From an uncultured Bacilli bacterium (GTDB taxonomy: Bacteria; Bacillota_I; Bacilli_A; RF39; UBA660), in NCBI GenBank assembly GCA_947629265.1, contig CANRCZ010000009.1, positions 1-45,921 of the forward strand: DNA of 45,921 nt. The letters run 5' to 3'. The notes beneath the pieces are model-generated. The model saw nothing but the letters and a program-made list of their open reading frames with translations, made no database searches and was not told the DNA's origin. A program made the translations under genes and the position numbers. Below, in pieces: positions 1 through 7,153 of the stretch (the stretch's first letter is position 1; each line of letters starts with the position of its first letter).

Positions 1-100
1 AATATTTATTCAAACAAAGTTCACCTTTGTTTGTTATCCATATTATAAATCGGTGACATTTTAACTAATGATTAACACTTTTTTATAATGTGTTATAATG

Positions 101-1462
101 CTACTCGTTATACATTTTAGATATTTTTATGTTATCTTCTAGTTCATCTTTTAATGAGCTTATCTGTCCTTTTAAAGTACTTATTTTATTGATTATTTCA
201 CCTATTTCTATTTCTTTATTGTAACGATATTTATATTTTAGTTCTAAAACGAATTTATCTAGTTGATCTAAAGTATTCATAAGGACATTTTTATTAGCGG
301 TCATGGTATTAGTTTTGTTGATGATTTGTTTTTCGATATTGCTGTACTCAATATAGGATATTTCTTTTTTTTCTTCTATAACTAAGTTTCTTATTAGTCT
401 TATCCTATTATTAACTAAAATACTTGATATTAAAGTTCCAATTGTTTTATTTTTAAATAAAACGATAGGAAACATACTAAATGATAGTTTTGACGTACTT
501 TCGATAAATTGATTAATTCCATTACATAAAGCTCTATCTTTTAATTTAGGATTAGCTTTTAAAACTAGGTTTCTTATTTTCGCGATTTCGATATTAGCAT
601 TTTTGATATCTTCGTTGATACTGCTAGTAATTAATTCACTATCTTTTTTAGTTACCACAAATTTTTCTTTTTTAGGTTTTTCATTTGGTATGTTAAAATC
701 ATCTAGTTCTTTTTGGCATAGATTATAAAGAGTTTCGATTGAAGCACTACTTTTTATAAGTTTATTGGTATCGATATTATCGTACGATACGTGAGATTTT
801 AGTTTTTTAAATTCTTTTCTTTTTTCTAATATGCTATATTCTTTTTTTAGACCGATTATTTTATCTTTTAAAAAGTATAATTCATATTTTAGTTCGTTTT
901 CACTACTACTCCTATGTTTCTTTTTTATTTCTAGCAGTTTCTGATGATAGATATTTACGTCACTGTTCATTTTTTTAATCAATCCTAAAGCATCTATTTT
1001 AGTATCGTTTGGATTTTCGATTTTGTCTTTGCTAACTATCGTCAGTGGTTTTATTTTTTCTTCTTTTTTCTTTAGGATGTTATATTTTTGGTTGAAGATT
1101 TCTTTTAGCTGAGTTACTAGTTCATTTGTTGATATTATATTTTTAGATAGTTTGTTATAGGCTTTTTTTATTTTTTCGCCGATTTTTTCATCTTCTAACA
1201 TTTTTGATACTTTTATATATTTATGGTTAATATCGTTTAATTGTTTGATTTCTTTATCGAATTCTTGTTTATAAAGTAATAATATATCTAGATTAATATT
1301 TTTGTCTAATTCTATTATTAAGTGGTTAATTTCTTTTTTTATGTTTAAAACCTCTTTGTTATCCATTTCTATGATTCTAATAGAATCTTTATTTTGTAAA
1401 TCAATATACTCATTGTTATCAAAATTACCGAGCAATTTTTCTAAAAAATTCTTAATCTTCAT
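101..1462 (-). CDS. Large coiled-coil protein of unknown function
   Basis: I do not recognise this 453-residue protein. It is rich in Lys, Glu, Ile and Asn, with long heptad-like stretches (about residues 30-130, 160-230 and 390-450) that read as coiled coil. Between about residues 315 and 350 lies a more hydrophobic stretch (SFSMFPIVLF, then GTLISSILV) that could touch a membrane but is not a clean transmembrane helix. There is no signal peptide and no catalytic motif that I can see. The ATG start is preceded by an AGGTGATAAA-type ribosome site. It lies downstream of, and in the same direction as, the secreted target protein A, from which it is separated by a terminator, so it is probably its own transcript. 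A cytoskeletal or scaffold role is possible but is only a guess. Confidence 0.6.
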   Translation of the reverse strand: MKIKNFLEKLLGNFDNNEYIDLQNKDSIRIIEMDNKEVLNIKKEINHLIIELDKNINLDILLLYKQEFDKEIKQLNDINHKYIKVSKMLEDEKIGEKIKKAYNKLSKNIISTNELVTQLKEIFNQKYNILKKKEEKIKPLTIVSKDKIENPNDTKIDALGLIKKMNSDVNIYHQKLLEIKKKHRSSSENELKYELYFLKDKIIGLKKEYSILEKRKEFKKLKSHVSYDNIDTNKLIKSSASIETLYNLCQKELDDFNIPNEKPKKEKFVVTKKDSELITSSINEDIKNANIEIAKIRNLVLKANPKLKDRALCNGINQFIESTSKLSFSMFPIVLFKNKTIGTLISSILVNNRIRLIRNLVIEEKKEISYIEYSNIEKQIINKTNTMTANKNVLMNTLDQLDKFVLELKYKYRYNKEIEIGEIINKISTLKGQISSLKDELEDNIKISKMYNE

Positions 1463-1513
1463 TTTATCACCTATTTAAGTATACATTATTTTAAAATTAT
1501 TTTAAATAAAATT

Positions 1514-1552
1514 TAAAAAATATGATGTGTAAATTTATAAAATACACATCAT
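1514..1552 (-). terminator. Intrinsic terminator of target gene A
   Basis: A 10-bp perfect AT-rich stem (ATGATGTGTA pairing with TACACATCAT, 1522-1552) is followed on the minus strand by six T residues. It sits 13 bases after the stop codon of the gene at 1565-2387. Confidence 0.75.
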
Positions 1553-1564
1553 AATTATAATTTA

Positions 1565-2387
1565 TTATGCTATTATCCAAGCATTTACGTTTCCTACTTT
1601 ATCTGTTCCTTTGCCTGTAGTTAGAATACCCTTTTTTAATTCTACTACGGGACGCAACCCAAACGCGTAACTATTGCGGCCGTTGATGCTGCCGTAAGCG
1701 TACACACTCCACAAGCCATTGGTGTTGTACGCAGTGGCCAGCCAGTAATTAGCACCGGTTTTTCGTAAATCATCACTAGTATCGCTTGTATCACCTGTTA
1801 TTTTTTCAGCTTCGTCTTTAGTCATTATGTGGTCGGATGTGGCATATTTTGAATCCACATACACACCTGTATGTTCTTGTAATAGTTGCATACTAGCATT
1901 ACTTTGACCTAATGCATGAAAATAACATTCAGGTTGGCCGGCGTGGACTAAGTAGACTTTCCCAGCCTCTTTTTTAAGTACACGCCAACCTTTATATGTT
2001 GGAGCAGTACCCTCATAGCATGCGACACTTTCATTTTTGCTTTGACCACTTTTATATCCACCAAATTCTCCTTGTTTGGTTGGCATTCCAGAACTTTCTG
2101 TCCATTCACCGGCATCATAATCTACATAATCTCCGACTTTTACAGCATCATACAATTCAGCATATTTATAAACTTTCGCATGTTCTTTTAAACTATCAAT
2201 TTCAGTTAATGATGTGTTAATTAACTCATCTAATGCTTTCTTAACAGTTATAGTTTCACCATTTTTTGTATAGCTCACACCATCGCTAGTTAGTTGACTA
2301 GCTCCATATGTTATACCATTAGTTACCACTAATAGTACTAATATTATTAGTAGATAACCCCCCCCCAAGCCTTATTTTTTCTTTCAT
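1565..2387 (-). CDS. Secreted DGR-target-like surface protein A, phase-variable, currently frameshifted
   Basis: This is a secreted protein with a C-terminal module that ends in a YWLAT...GLRPVVELK pattern, the layout of C-type-lectin-fold DGR target proteins. The body frame opens only at TTG 2368, but a good ribosome site (AAAGGAGA) precedes an ATG at 2387 that begins MKEKIRL. From that ATG a run of nine G (2358-2366) leaves the frame one base out, and translation would stop after about 22 residues. With eight G the product would read through a basic start and a hydrophobic segment (YLLIILVLLVV), a normal signal peptide ending near TYGA. After it come a VSY...VKKALDELI motif, a short coiled coil, a GDYVDYDAG...GWRVL region and the variable region. 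Promoter, ribosome site and signal region are nearly identical to those of gene B (3055-3892). I count this as a contingency gene in the OFF state. A homopolymer assembly error is the alternative. Confidence 0.75.
1642..1744 (-). repeat. Candidate DGR variable repeat VR1 in target gene A
   Basis: The segment aligns with the template repeat at 30923-31036 from the TGGCTGGC block to the CGT-CCC-GTA block. Fixed codons are shared (TTG, GTG, GGC, ATC, GCG). Many template AAC codons are replaced here by TAC, AGT, GGC, CGC or AGC, which is mainly adenine substitution. The template has one more AAC codon, and several differences fall at non-adenine positions, so VR1 did not come from the present template in one step. 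The stretch is clearly richer in G and C than the surrounding gene. Confidence 0.6.
2358..2366 (-). repeat. Poly-G tract (9 G), phase-variation switch in gene A
   Basis: Nine consecutive G on the coding strand lie eight codons after the ATG at 2387, inside the signal peptide. Loss of one G restores the open frame to the full gene; nine G gives early termination. Long G runs are rare in so AT-rich a sequence. Confidence 0.75.
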
Positions 2388-2422
2388 TTTTCTTGTCTCC
2401 TTTTCTTTATTTTTACATTTCA

Positions 2423-2451
2423 ATTATACTAGATTTATACTATATTTTCAA
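2423..2451 (-). promoter_or_regulatory. Sigma-A type promoter of target gene A
   Basis: TTGAAA (2446-2451) and TATAAT (2423-2428) are separated by exactly 17 bases, upstream of the AAAGGAGA ribosome site and the ATG at 2387. The same promoter block, with small changes, precedes the NUDIX gene and target gene B. Confidence 0.8.
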
Positions 2452-2475
2452 TAAAAATCCAAAATACTATTCAAT

Positions 2476-2922
2476 TTATTTTCTTCTTTTTAATTTTTCA
2501 TTTAATTCCCATAAAGCTGTTTTATTACTATCATATTTAAGTTTTGTAACTGCTTCTTCATATGTCATCCAATTCATTAGTTTATGTTCATTAGATAATT
2601 TTATTGTTTTATTTTCAATATTAACTGCAAATGTATATTCAGGTATTACAAAAACATTTTTTCCCCAAGTATATTCTCCTGTAACATTTATAACTGGTAT
2701 TGAAGATATGGAATCTAATTTTTCTAATTTATCCTTTTCTATCTTTATTTGAGTTTCTTCGTTTAATTCTCTAATAGCGGTATCTTCTGGTTGTTCACCA
2801 TCTTCTCCGCCTCCTGAAATAAATTGCCAAAATTTTTCTTTTTGTCTATAAAAAATTCCATATAAAAAGTTATTTTTTTCTTGTTTGTATAAAATTATTA
2901 ACGTTTGATATGGTGCTCTCAT
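2476..2922 (-). CDS. NUDIX hydrolase, NudB-like
   Basis: This NUDIX family pyrophosphohydrolase is of the size and layout of the nucleoside triphosphate/NudB group. The NUDIX box is complete: GGGEDGEQPEDTAIRELNEE, with the REL-EE core and the leading GG and E, at about residues 37-56. The tail has the WMTYEEA...DSNKTALWELN pattern common in this group. The open frame could begin at a GTG at 2931, but that GTG lies inside the GAAAGGGTGA ribosome site, so the ATG at 2922 (MRAPYQT) is the better start, giving 148 residues. It has its own promoter (2963-2991) related to those of the flanking target genes. The true substrate (dNTP, dihydroneopterin triphosphate or other) cannot be told from sequence, and nothing ties it to the flanking surface proteins except position. 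Confidence 0.85.
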   Translation of the reverse strand: MRAPYQTLIILYKQEKNNFLYGIFYRQKEKFWQFISGGGEDGEQPEDTAIRELNEETQIKIEKDKLEKLDSISSIPVINVTGEYTWGKNVFVIPEYTFAVNIENKTIKLSNEHKLMNWMTYEEAVTKLKYDSNKTALWELNEKLKRRK

Positions 2923-2962
2923 ACAAATCACCCTTTCATTTTTTCTTTTATTTTACATTTTA

Positions 2963-2991
2963 ATTGTACAATATTTATATTCCATTTTCAA
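2963..2991 (-). promoter_or_regulatory. Promoter of the NUDIX gene
   Basis: TTGAAA (2986-2991), a 17-base spacer and TACAAT (2963-2968) precede the NUDIX gene. The whole block resembles the promoters of genes A and B, which suggests that the duplication of the target gene included or copied the promoter region. Confidence 0.7.
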
Positions 2992-3010
2992 TATTGTTTA
3001 TTTTCGAAAG

Positions 3011-3033
3011 AAAAAAAGCTGAGTTATCAACTT
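3011..3033 (-). terminator. Intrinsic terminator of target gene B
   Basis: AGTTGA pairs with TCAGCT (one G-T pair) around a four-base loop and is followed on the minus strand by seven T. It lies about 20 bases after the stop codon of the gene at 3055-3892. Confidence 0.7.
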
Positions 3034-3054
3034 TTAATATTTTTTTATTTATAG

Positions 3055-3892
3055 TTATGCAAGTATCCATGCAGTATTTTCAAAACTATCTTTACCTTGT
3101 CCAGTTGTAAGGACATTAGATTTTAGAACTACAACTGGACGAAAACCAAACGCCATGACATAAGTACCGTTGCTCATAGGTCCATTATCACATACATACC
3201 ACAATCCACCATTATCTGTAGCCAGCCAATAATATGCTCCAATTGCTCGTAAATCTTTATTAGTACTAGTTGTACTTTTTGTAATATTGTATGCTTCTTC
3301 ATATGTCATGGCATGAACTGATTCTGCGTATTCATTCTTATATTCATTTGCAGCTCTATCATCCAATGATTTTATACTTGCTTCACTATTACCACTAACA
3401 TTATTTGCATGATAATAACATTCAGGTTGTCCGGCATGTACGATAGTTACAGTTTTACTATCTTTATCTACAGTAAGCACGCGCCAACCGTTATATTTTG
3501 GAGCTGCACTTTCATAACATGCAACACTTGAATTTTTACTTGTATCAATTGTATACCCACCAAAGTCACCTTGTTTCGTTGGTTTACCTTTTGAATTATC
3601 CCATGTTCCTGCATCATAAGCTACGTAATCGCCTACTTGTACTTTATCAGCTAAATAATGTACTTTATTTTCATAATCTGTTACCTTTTTCTCTAGATTA
3701 TCAACTTTAGCTGACTTAGTTATTAACTCATCCAATGCACTTTTCACCGTTGTTAAATTTCCATCTTTTTTCTGGTAGCTCACACCATCACTAGTAAGTT
3801 GGCTAGCTCCATATGTTATACCATTAGTTACCACTAATAGTATTAATATTATTAGTAGATAACCCCCCCCCCAGCCTTATTTTTTCTTTCAT
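3055..3892 (-). CDS. Secreted DGR-target-like surface protein B, phase-variable, currently frameshifted
   Basis: A paralogue of gene A with the same plan: a signal peptide (MKEKIRLGGG then YLLI-type core), the motif VSYQKKDG...VKSALDELI, a short coiled coil (AKVDNLEKKVTDYENKV), a GDYVAYDAGTW...GWRVL region and a C-terminal YWLAT...GFRPVVVLK module. The ribosome site AAAAGGAGACAAG leads to an ATG at 3892, but ten G (3863-3872) put the rest of the gene one base out of frame; nine G would restore it. Without that start the body frame opens only at a GTG near 3834, after the signal peptide. So both A and B are OFF by the same +1 offset in this assembly, although their G tracts differ in length (a CTTG9 against a CTG10 context). 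Confidence 0.75.
3128..3228 (-). repeat. Candidate variable repeat VR2 in target gene B
   Basis: It is the same C-terminal position as VR1 and aligns with the template from TGGCTGGCTAC to GGTTTTCGTCC-GTTGTAG. Compared with the template, many AAC positions carry GAT, TAT, TGT, AAT or GGT. Third positions are more AT-rich than in VR1 and VR4, so it may have been inactive as a DGR target for longer. Confidence 0.5.
3863..3872 (-). repeat. Poly-G tract (10 G), phase-variation switch in gene B
   Basis: Ten consecutive G on the coding strand lie seven codons after the ATG at 3892, in the signal peptide. One G fewer restores the full frame. Confidence 0.75.
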
Positions 3893-3926
3893 TTCTCTTG
3901 TCTCCTTTTCTTTATTTTACATTCTA

Positions 3927-3955
3927 ATTATACTAAATTTATACTATATTTTCAA
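3927..3955 (-). promoter_or_regulatory. Promoter of target gene B
   Basis: TTGAAA (3950-3955), a 17-base spacer and TATAAT (3927-3932), almost identical to the promoter of gene A. Confidence 0.8.
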
Positions 3956-3963
3956 TAGCAAAG

Positions 3964-3985
3964 AAAAAAGCTGTAAATCAGCTTT
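3964..3985 (-). terminator. Intrinsic terminator of target gene C
   Basis: AAAGCTG pairs with CAGCTTT around a short AT loop, followed by T residues on the minus strand, directly after the stop codon of the gene at 3999-4826. Confidence 0.75.
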
Positions 3986-3998
3986 AACTTATTATTCA

Positions 3999-4826
3999 TT
4001 ATTCTATTTTCCAAGCTGTATTTCCAAATTCATCTGTTCCTTTACCTGTTACTAAAAGTTTAGTTTTTAAGGTAATTATAGGTCGATAACCACTTGCTCT
4101 AATATCATTCGAACTACGACCAACACCACCGCCTACATTTATATTATATAAATAGTTGTTAGTGTTATCATAGACAGTAGCTAACCAATAATTTGTTTCG
4201 GTATTTCTTAGGGTATTATCCTTATTAATAGATTCAGCATCATTTTTATTCATTGCACGAGCCGATGATGCATATAATGGATTTAAATACGTATTTTGAA
4301 CATGTTCATTTAATTTTATAACACTATTATTTGGATCATCTCCATGATAGTAGCATTCGGGTTGGCCGGCGTGAATAATAGTTACAATTTTATTATCTTT
4401 ATCTACACTGAGTACACGCCATCCTTGTAATTTAGGACCAGTTGTTTCAAAACATGCTACACTTGTATTTTTACTTTGACCTTGAATATGCCCTCCAAAA
4501 TTTCCTTGTTTAGTAGGTTTTTCAGCATTATCTGTCCAAGTTCCTGCATCATAGTCTATATAATCGCCAATACTTACATAATCAGCTAAATAAGTATTCA
4601 ATTTTTTGAAATCATTCACCTTTTCTTCTAACTCATCAACTTTAGATGACTTAGTTATCAATTCATCCAACGCTTGTTTAACTGTTGTTAAGTTTCCATC
4701 CTTTTTCTTGTAGCTAACACTTTCGCTCGATAAATTATCTACAGCATAGCTCACTCCTCCCATAAAAACAATACCTATTAATAATCCTAAAATAACACCA
4801 TATTTTTGTTTAAATAATCTTTTCAT
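3999..4826 (-). CDS. Secreted DGR-target-like surface protein C, intact
   Basis: This 275-residue paralogue of genes A and B is intact and lacks the G tract. Residues 1-28 form a signal peptide (MKRLFKQKYG then a hydrophobic core, ending near VSYA). Next are VSYKKKDGNLTTVKQALDEL (about residues 37-56), a short coiled coil (KVDELEEKVNDF), GDYIDYDAGTW...GWRVL, HAGQPECYYH with paired cysteines, and a C-terminal YWLAT...GYRPIITLK module. The variable part (about residues 208-240) contains LYNINVGGG, resembling the LYNV of the template. The ATG at 4826 has an AGAGGTG ribosome site. Upstream are palindromes shared with the divergent regulator at 4926, so this gene is probably under direct transcriptional control, unlike A and B. 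Confidence 0.8.
   Translation of the reverse strand: MKRLFKQKYGVILGLLIGIVFMGGVSYAVDNLSSESVSYKKKDGNLTTVKQALDELITKSSKVDELEEKVNDFKKLNTYLADYVSIGDYIDYDAGTWTDNAEKPTKQGNFGGHIQGQSKNTSVACFETTGPKLQGWRVLSVDKDNKIVTIIHAGQPECYYHGDDPNNSVIKLNEHVQNTYLNPLYASSARAMNKNDAESINKDNTLRNTETNYWLATVYDNTNNYLYNINVGGGVGRSSNDIRASGYRPIITLKTKLLVTGKGTDEFGNTAWKIE
4075..4187 (-). repeat. Diverged variable-repeat position VR3 in target gene C
   Basis: It is homologous by position to VR1, VR2 and VR4 (from TGGTTAGCTAC to CGACCTATAATT), but the flanking codons have drifted (TGGTTAGCT instead of TGGCTGGCT, GGTTATCGA instead of GGTTTTCG). It is AT-rich like the rest of the gene. It may be a former target or a family member that was never diversified. 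Confidence 0.35.
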
Positions 4827-4837
4827 ATAACACCTCT

Positions 4838-4908
4838 ATCTGTATTATAGATATATTATATATCTGTATTACAGATAAGTCAAGAAAAAAATATCTCTAT
4901 TTGAGATA
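4838..4908. promoter_or_regulatory. Operator palindromes between target gene C and the Xre regulator
   Basis: Two near-identical palindromes, ATCTGTATTATAGAT (4838-4852) and ATCTGTATTACAGAT (4862-4876), are centred 24 bases apart. A third, TATCTCTATTTGAGATA, lies at 4892-4908. All lie in the region between two divergent genes, one of which encodes a helix-turn-helix protein, as expected for an autoregulated repressor. Confidence 0.65.
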
Positions 4909-4925
4909 ATTTTAATGGTGATAAT

Positions 4926-5156
4926 ATGATAGGTTTATTTTTAAAAACAATGCGAAAAAGTAAAAACATAACACAAAAAGAATTATCTGAATTAACAAAA
5001 ATACCTCAAAATACTATTTCACAATATGAAACAGGTACTATCCAACCTATTTTTGAAACTATCAATAAAATAGCGGTAGCATGTGGTTATAAAATAGTAT
5101 TTGAAAACAATAATACAAAACTTACAACTGATAACATTGAAAGAAAGGCCCTATAG
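4926..5156 (+). CDS. Small Xre-type HTH transcriptional regulator
   Basis: This 76-residue protein is a single helix-turn-helix domain of the HTH_3/Cro-CI type. The DNA-recognition region is visible at about residues 15-40 (ITQKELSELTKIPQNTISQY), followed by the typical E-G-x-x-x-P-x-x-x-T-I-N-K-I-A stretch. There is no sensor domain. It is transcribed away from target gene C across a region carrying three palindromes, so the simplest reading is a repressor of itself and of gene C. The ribosome site GGTGATA precedes the ATG. Confidence 0.85.
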   Translation: MIGLFLKTMRKSKNITQKELSELTKIPQNTISQYETGTIQPIFETINKIAVACGYKIVFENNNTKLTTDNIERKAL

Positions 5157-5164
5157 CCTTTTTT
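5144..5164. terminator. Bidirectional terminator between the regulator and the activase gene
   Basis: AAAGGC pairs with GCCTTT around CCTATA, followed by T residues on the plus strand and preceded by A residues that serve the minus-strand gene. The two genes converge here. Confidence 0.7.
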
Positions 5165-6098
5165 AATATCTTCCACACTTGCTACCCCAAGCATCGATCA
5201 TATTGTTATCCTTATAAATTTTTAGTATCTCACAATTATTAGAGCATCTACTACACTCTTCACCCTTAGTTATAAAAGATACCTCATTAAAATCTAAATT
5301 ATACACTTTATCCGTTTCATAATTTTTTGATAATATCGCTATACCAATAGCCCCCATTAAATGACCAAAATCATCAACGATAATATCCTCATTCAAAACC
5401 TCTTTAAAATACTTAACTACACCTTTATTCTTACTAACCCCACCTTGAAAAACGATCGGTGGTTTAATTTTTTTACCCTTACCAACATTATTCAAATAAT
5501 TTAAAACAATACTCTTACATAAACCCGCTACAATATCATCTTTAGCGTAACCTAACCCGGCCTTATGAATTAAATCTGATTCAGCGAAAACCGTACAACG
5601 AGCAGCGATTTTAACTGGACTTTTACTCTTTAAAGCCATATTACCAAATTCTTCAATATCGACCTCTAACCTCTTAGCTTGACTACTTAAAAAAGCTCCC
5701 GTACCAGCGGCACATAAAGTATTCATCGAATAATCAGTTATAATTCCATCATTTAATAAGATGATTTTGCTATCCTGTCCGCCAATTTCCAAAATTGTTC
5801 TAACATTAGGATGAAAAGACAAAGTACCAATAGCATGAGCGGTTATTTCATTTTTAACAATACTAGCGCCTACCATTAAACCAATTAACTTACGAGCACT
5901 ACCCGTCGTCCCTATTCCTTTAATTACATCATCACTAGTAATTCCCTTTTTAAGCTCTCTAATCAAATTTTTAACAGCATTAATCGGATCTCCTTTAGTA
6001 TATAAGTAGCTTTTACAAATAATATTATTATCACTATCGATGACAACACCTTTAGTACTAATTGAACCTATATCAATTCCAAGATAACATTTTCTCAA
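5163..6098 (-). CDS. 2-hydroxyacyl-CoA dehydratase activase (BadF/BcrA/HgdC family ATPase)
   Basis: This 311-residue ASKHA-fold ATPase matches the activator (component A) of 2-hydroxyacyl-CoA dehydratases, which passes an electron to the dehydratase with ATP hydrolysis. Phosphate loop 1 is GIDIGSISTKG (residues 7-17). The two cysteines that hold the shared [4Fe-4S] cluster of the dimer are present at C129 (TLCAAGTGAF) and C168 (ARCTVFAESD). The second glycine motif is GGVSKNKG. An additional cysteine-rich tail (CSRCSNNC, then SKCGRY) is typical of the standalone activase group. The start is a TTG overlapping the stop of the next upstream gene, with a GAGGA ribosome site. It forms an operon with the two following entries. 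Confidence 0.85.
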   Translation of the reverse strand: MRKCYLGIDIGSISTKGVVIDSDNNIICKSYLYTKGDPINAVKNLIRELKKGITSDDVIKGIGTTGSARKLIGLMVGASIVKNEITAHAIGTLSFHPNVRTILEIGGQDSKIILLNDGIITDYSMNTLCAAGTGAFLSSQAKRLEVDIEEFGNMALKSKSPVKIAARCTVFAESDLIHKAGLGYAKDDIVAGLCKSIVLNYLNNVGKGKKIKPPIVFQGGVSKNKGVVKYFKEVLNEDIIVDDFGHLMGAIGIAILSKNYETDKVYNLDFNEVSFITKGEECSRCSNNCEILKIYKDNNMIDAWGSKCGRY

Positions 6099-7153
6099 AG
6101 CTTTTTCCTCATTTCTATCATATCATAAAAGGCTTCACACCTAGTTTTCATCCCTACTTTTGATGTATTAGTATCGAATGAAAAATAAATAATTGGTACA
6201 TTATAATCATTACAGATTTTATTTAAAATAGGCATAGCACCTATCTCTGGTGTACAAAAACTACTCTTAATATGAATAATACCATCATAGTTATGAGTAC
6301 ATAAGTATTTACATCTACCAATATTATCAGCGGCATCAGCGCCCATACGATACTTGATATATTCTTTACAACTACGTAAATATTTTTTTACTTTTCTTCT
6401 TTTTTCAAACAATAAATAATGAGCATTAGTATACCTTTTTATCGATATACCATAATTCGCTAATTCGTACTCAAGTTCATAATTAGCAAAAGGTTCCATA
6501 ACCGTATAAAGTTCACCGATAATTCCCACTTTTAATTTTTTACCATCTTTAATTTTAATCTTTTTAAACTGTTTTTTATAATACCGATATTTTTTATATA
6601 AATCAAAATATCCTTTAGTATTACTAAAATCTAATAGCATCTTCTTTTTTAATTTTTTAAATTCACCTTTTTGAACCTCAAAACCGATATTCTCTCTTAT
6701 ATAGTCATCGATCTTATCCATGTATTTAACCATTTTTATTGTAATAAATAGATAATACAAAGCTTTAATTTTATTAAAATTTTTATCGATTTTTTCAAAC
6801 TGTTTAACTATTTTTTTAATATCGGTTTTACCCATAGTAACTAAATTAATATATTCAAAATCATAATCTAAATCTTTTAAAATTTTCTCTTGTAATTCAT
6901 AATAATATCCATACCTGCATCCACCACCTAGTTGAATTAAAACGTCAGCTTTTTTATCAAGACATTCAATATAAGTACCTAAGGTATACTTAAATGGTGT
7001 ACAGACAAAATCGGGTGAATATCGGCTTCCTAATTCAGCGGTTTTAGTTGATATTTTAGGTGCATCCATAATTTCACAATCTAGTATATGACTTAAAAGA
7101 TATTTAACAGGTACACTATAATTACCTACATGGGGAAATGCTACTTTTGCCAT
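6095..7153 (-). CDS. 2-hydroxyacyl-CoA dehydratase subunit-like protein (HgdB/HgdC-D family)
   Basis: This 352-residue protein belongs to the 2-hydroxyglutaryl-CoA dehydratase component D family. Features are FPHVGNYSVP at the N terminus, a cysteine in DFVCTPFKYTLG, GGGCRYGYYYE, then KLKVGIIGELYTVMEPFANY and a C-terminal SSFCTPEIGAMP...YFSFDTN. The cysteines are candidate ligands of an iron-sulfur cluster. It overlaps the activase by four bases and the upstream gene by about 30 bases, so the three are translated as one operon. In many Firmicutes these three parts are fused into one very large protein; here they are separate. The substrate is unknown. Confidence 0.75.
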   Translation of the reverse strand: MAKVAFPHVGNYSVPVKYLLSHILDCEIMDAPKISTKTAELGSRYSPDFVCTPFKYTLGTYIECLDKKADVLIQLGGGCRYGYYYELQEKILKDLDYDFEYINLVTMGKTDIKKIVKQFEKIDKNFNKIKALYYLFITIKMVKYMDKIDDYIRENIGFEVQKGEFKKLKKKMLLDFSNTKGYFDLYKKYRYYKKQFKKIKIKDGKKLKVGIIGELYTVMEPFANYELEYELANYGISIKRYTNAHYLLFEKRRKVKKYLRSCKEYIKYRMGADAADNIGRCKYLCTHNYDGIIHIKSSFCTPEIGAMPILNKICNDYNVPIIYFSFDTNTSKVGMKTRCEAFYDMIEMRKKL

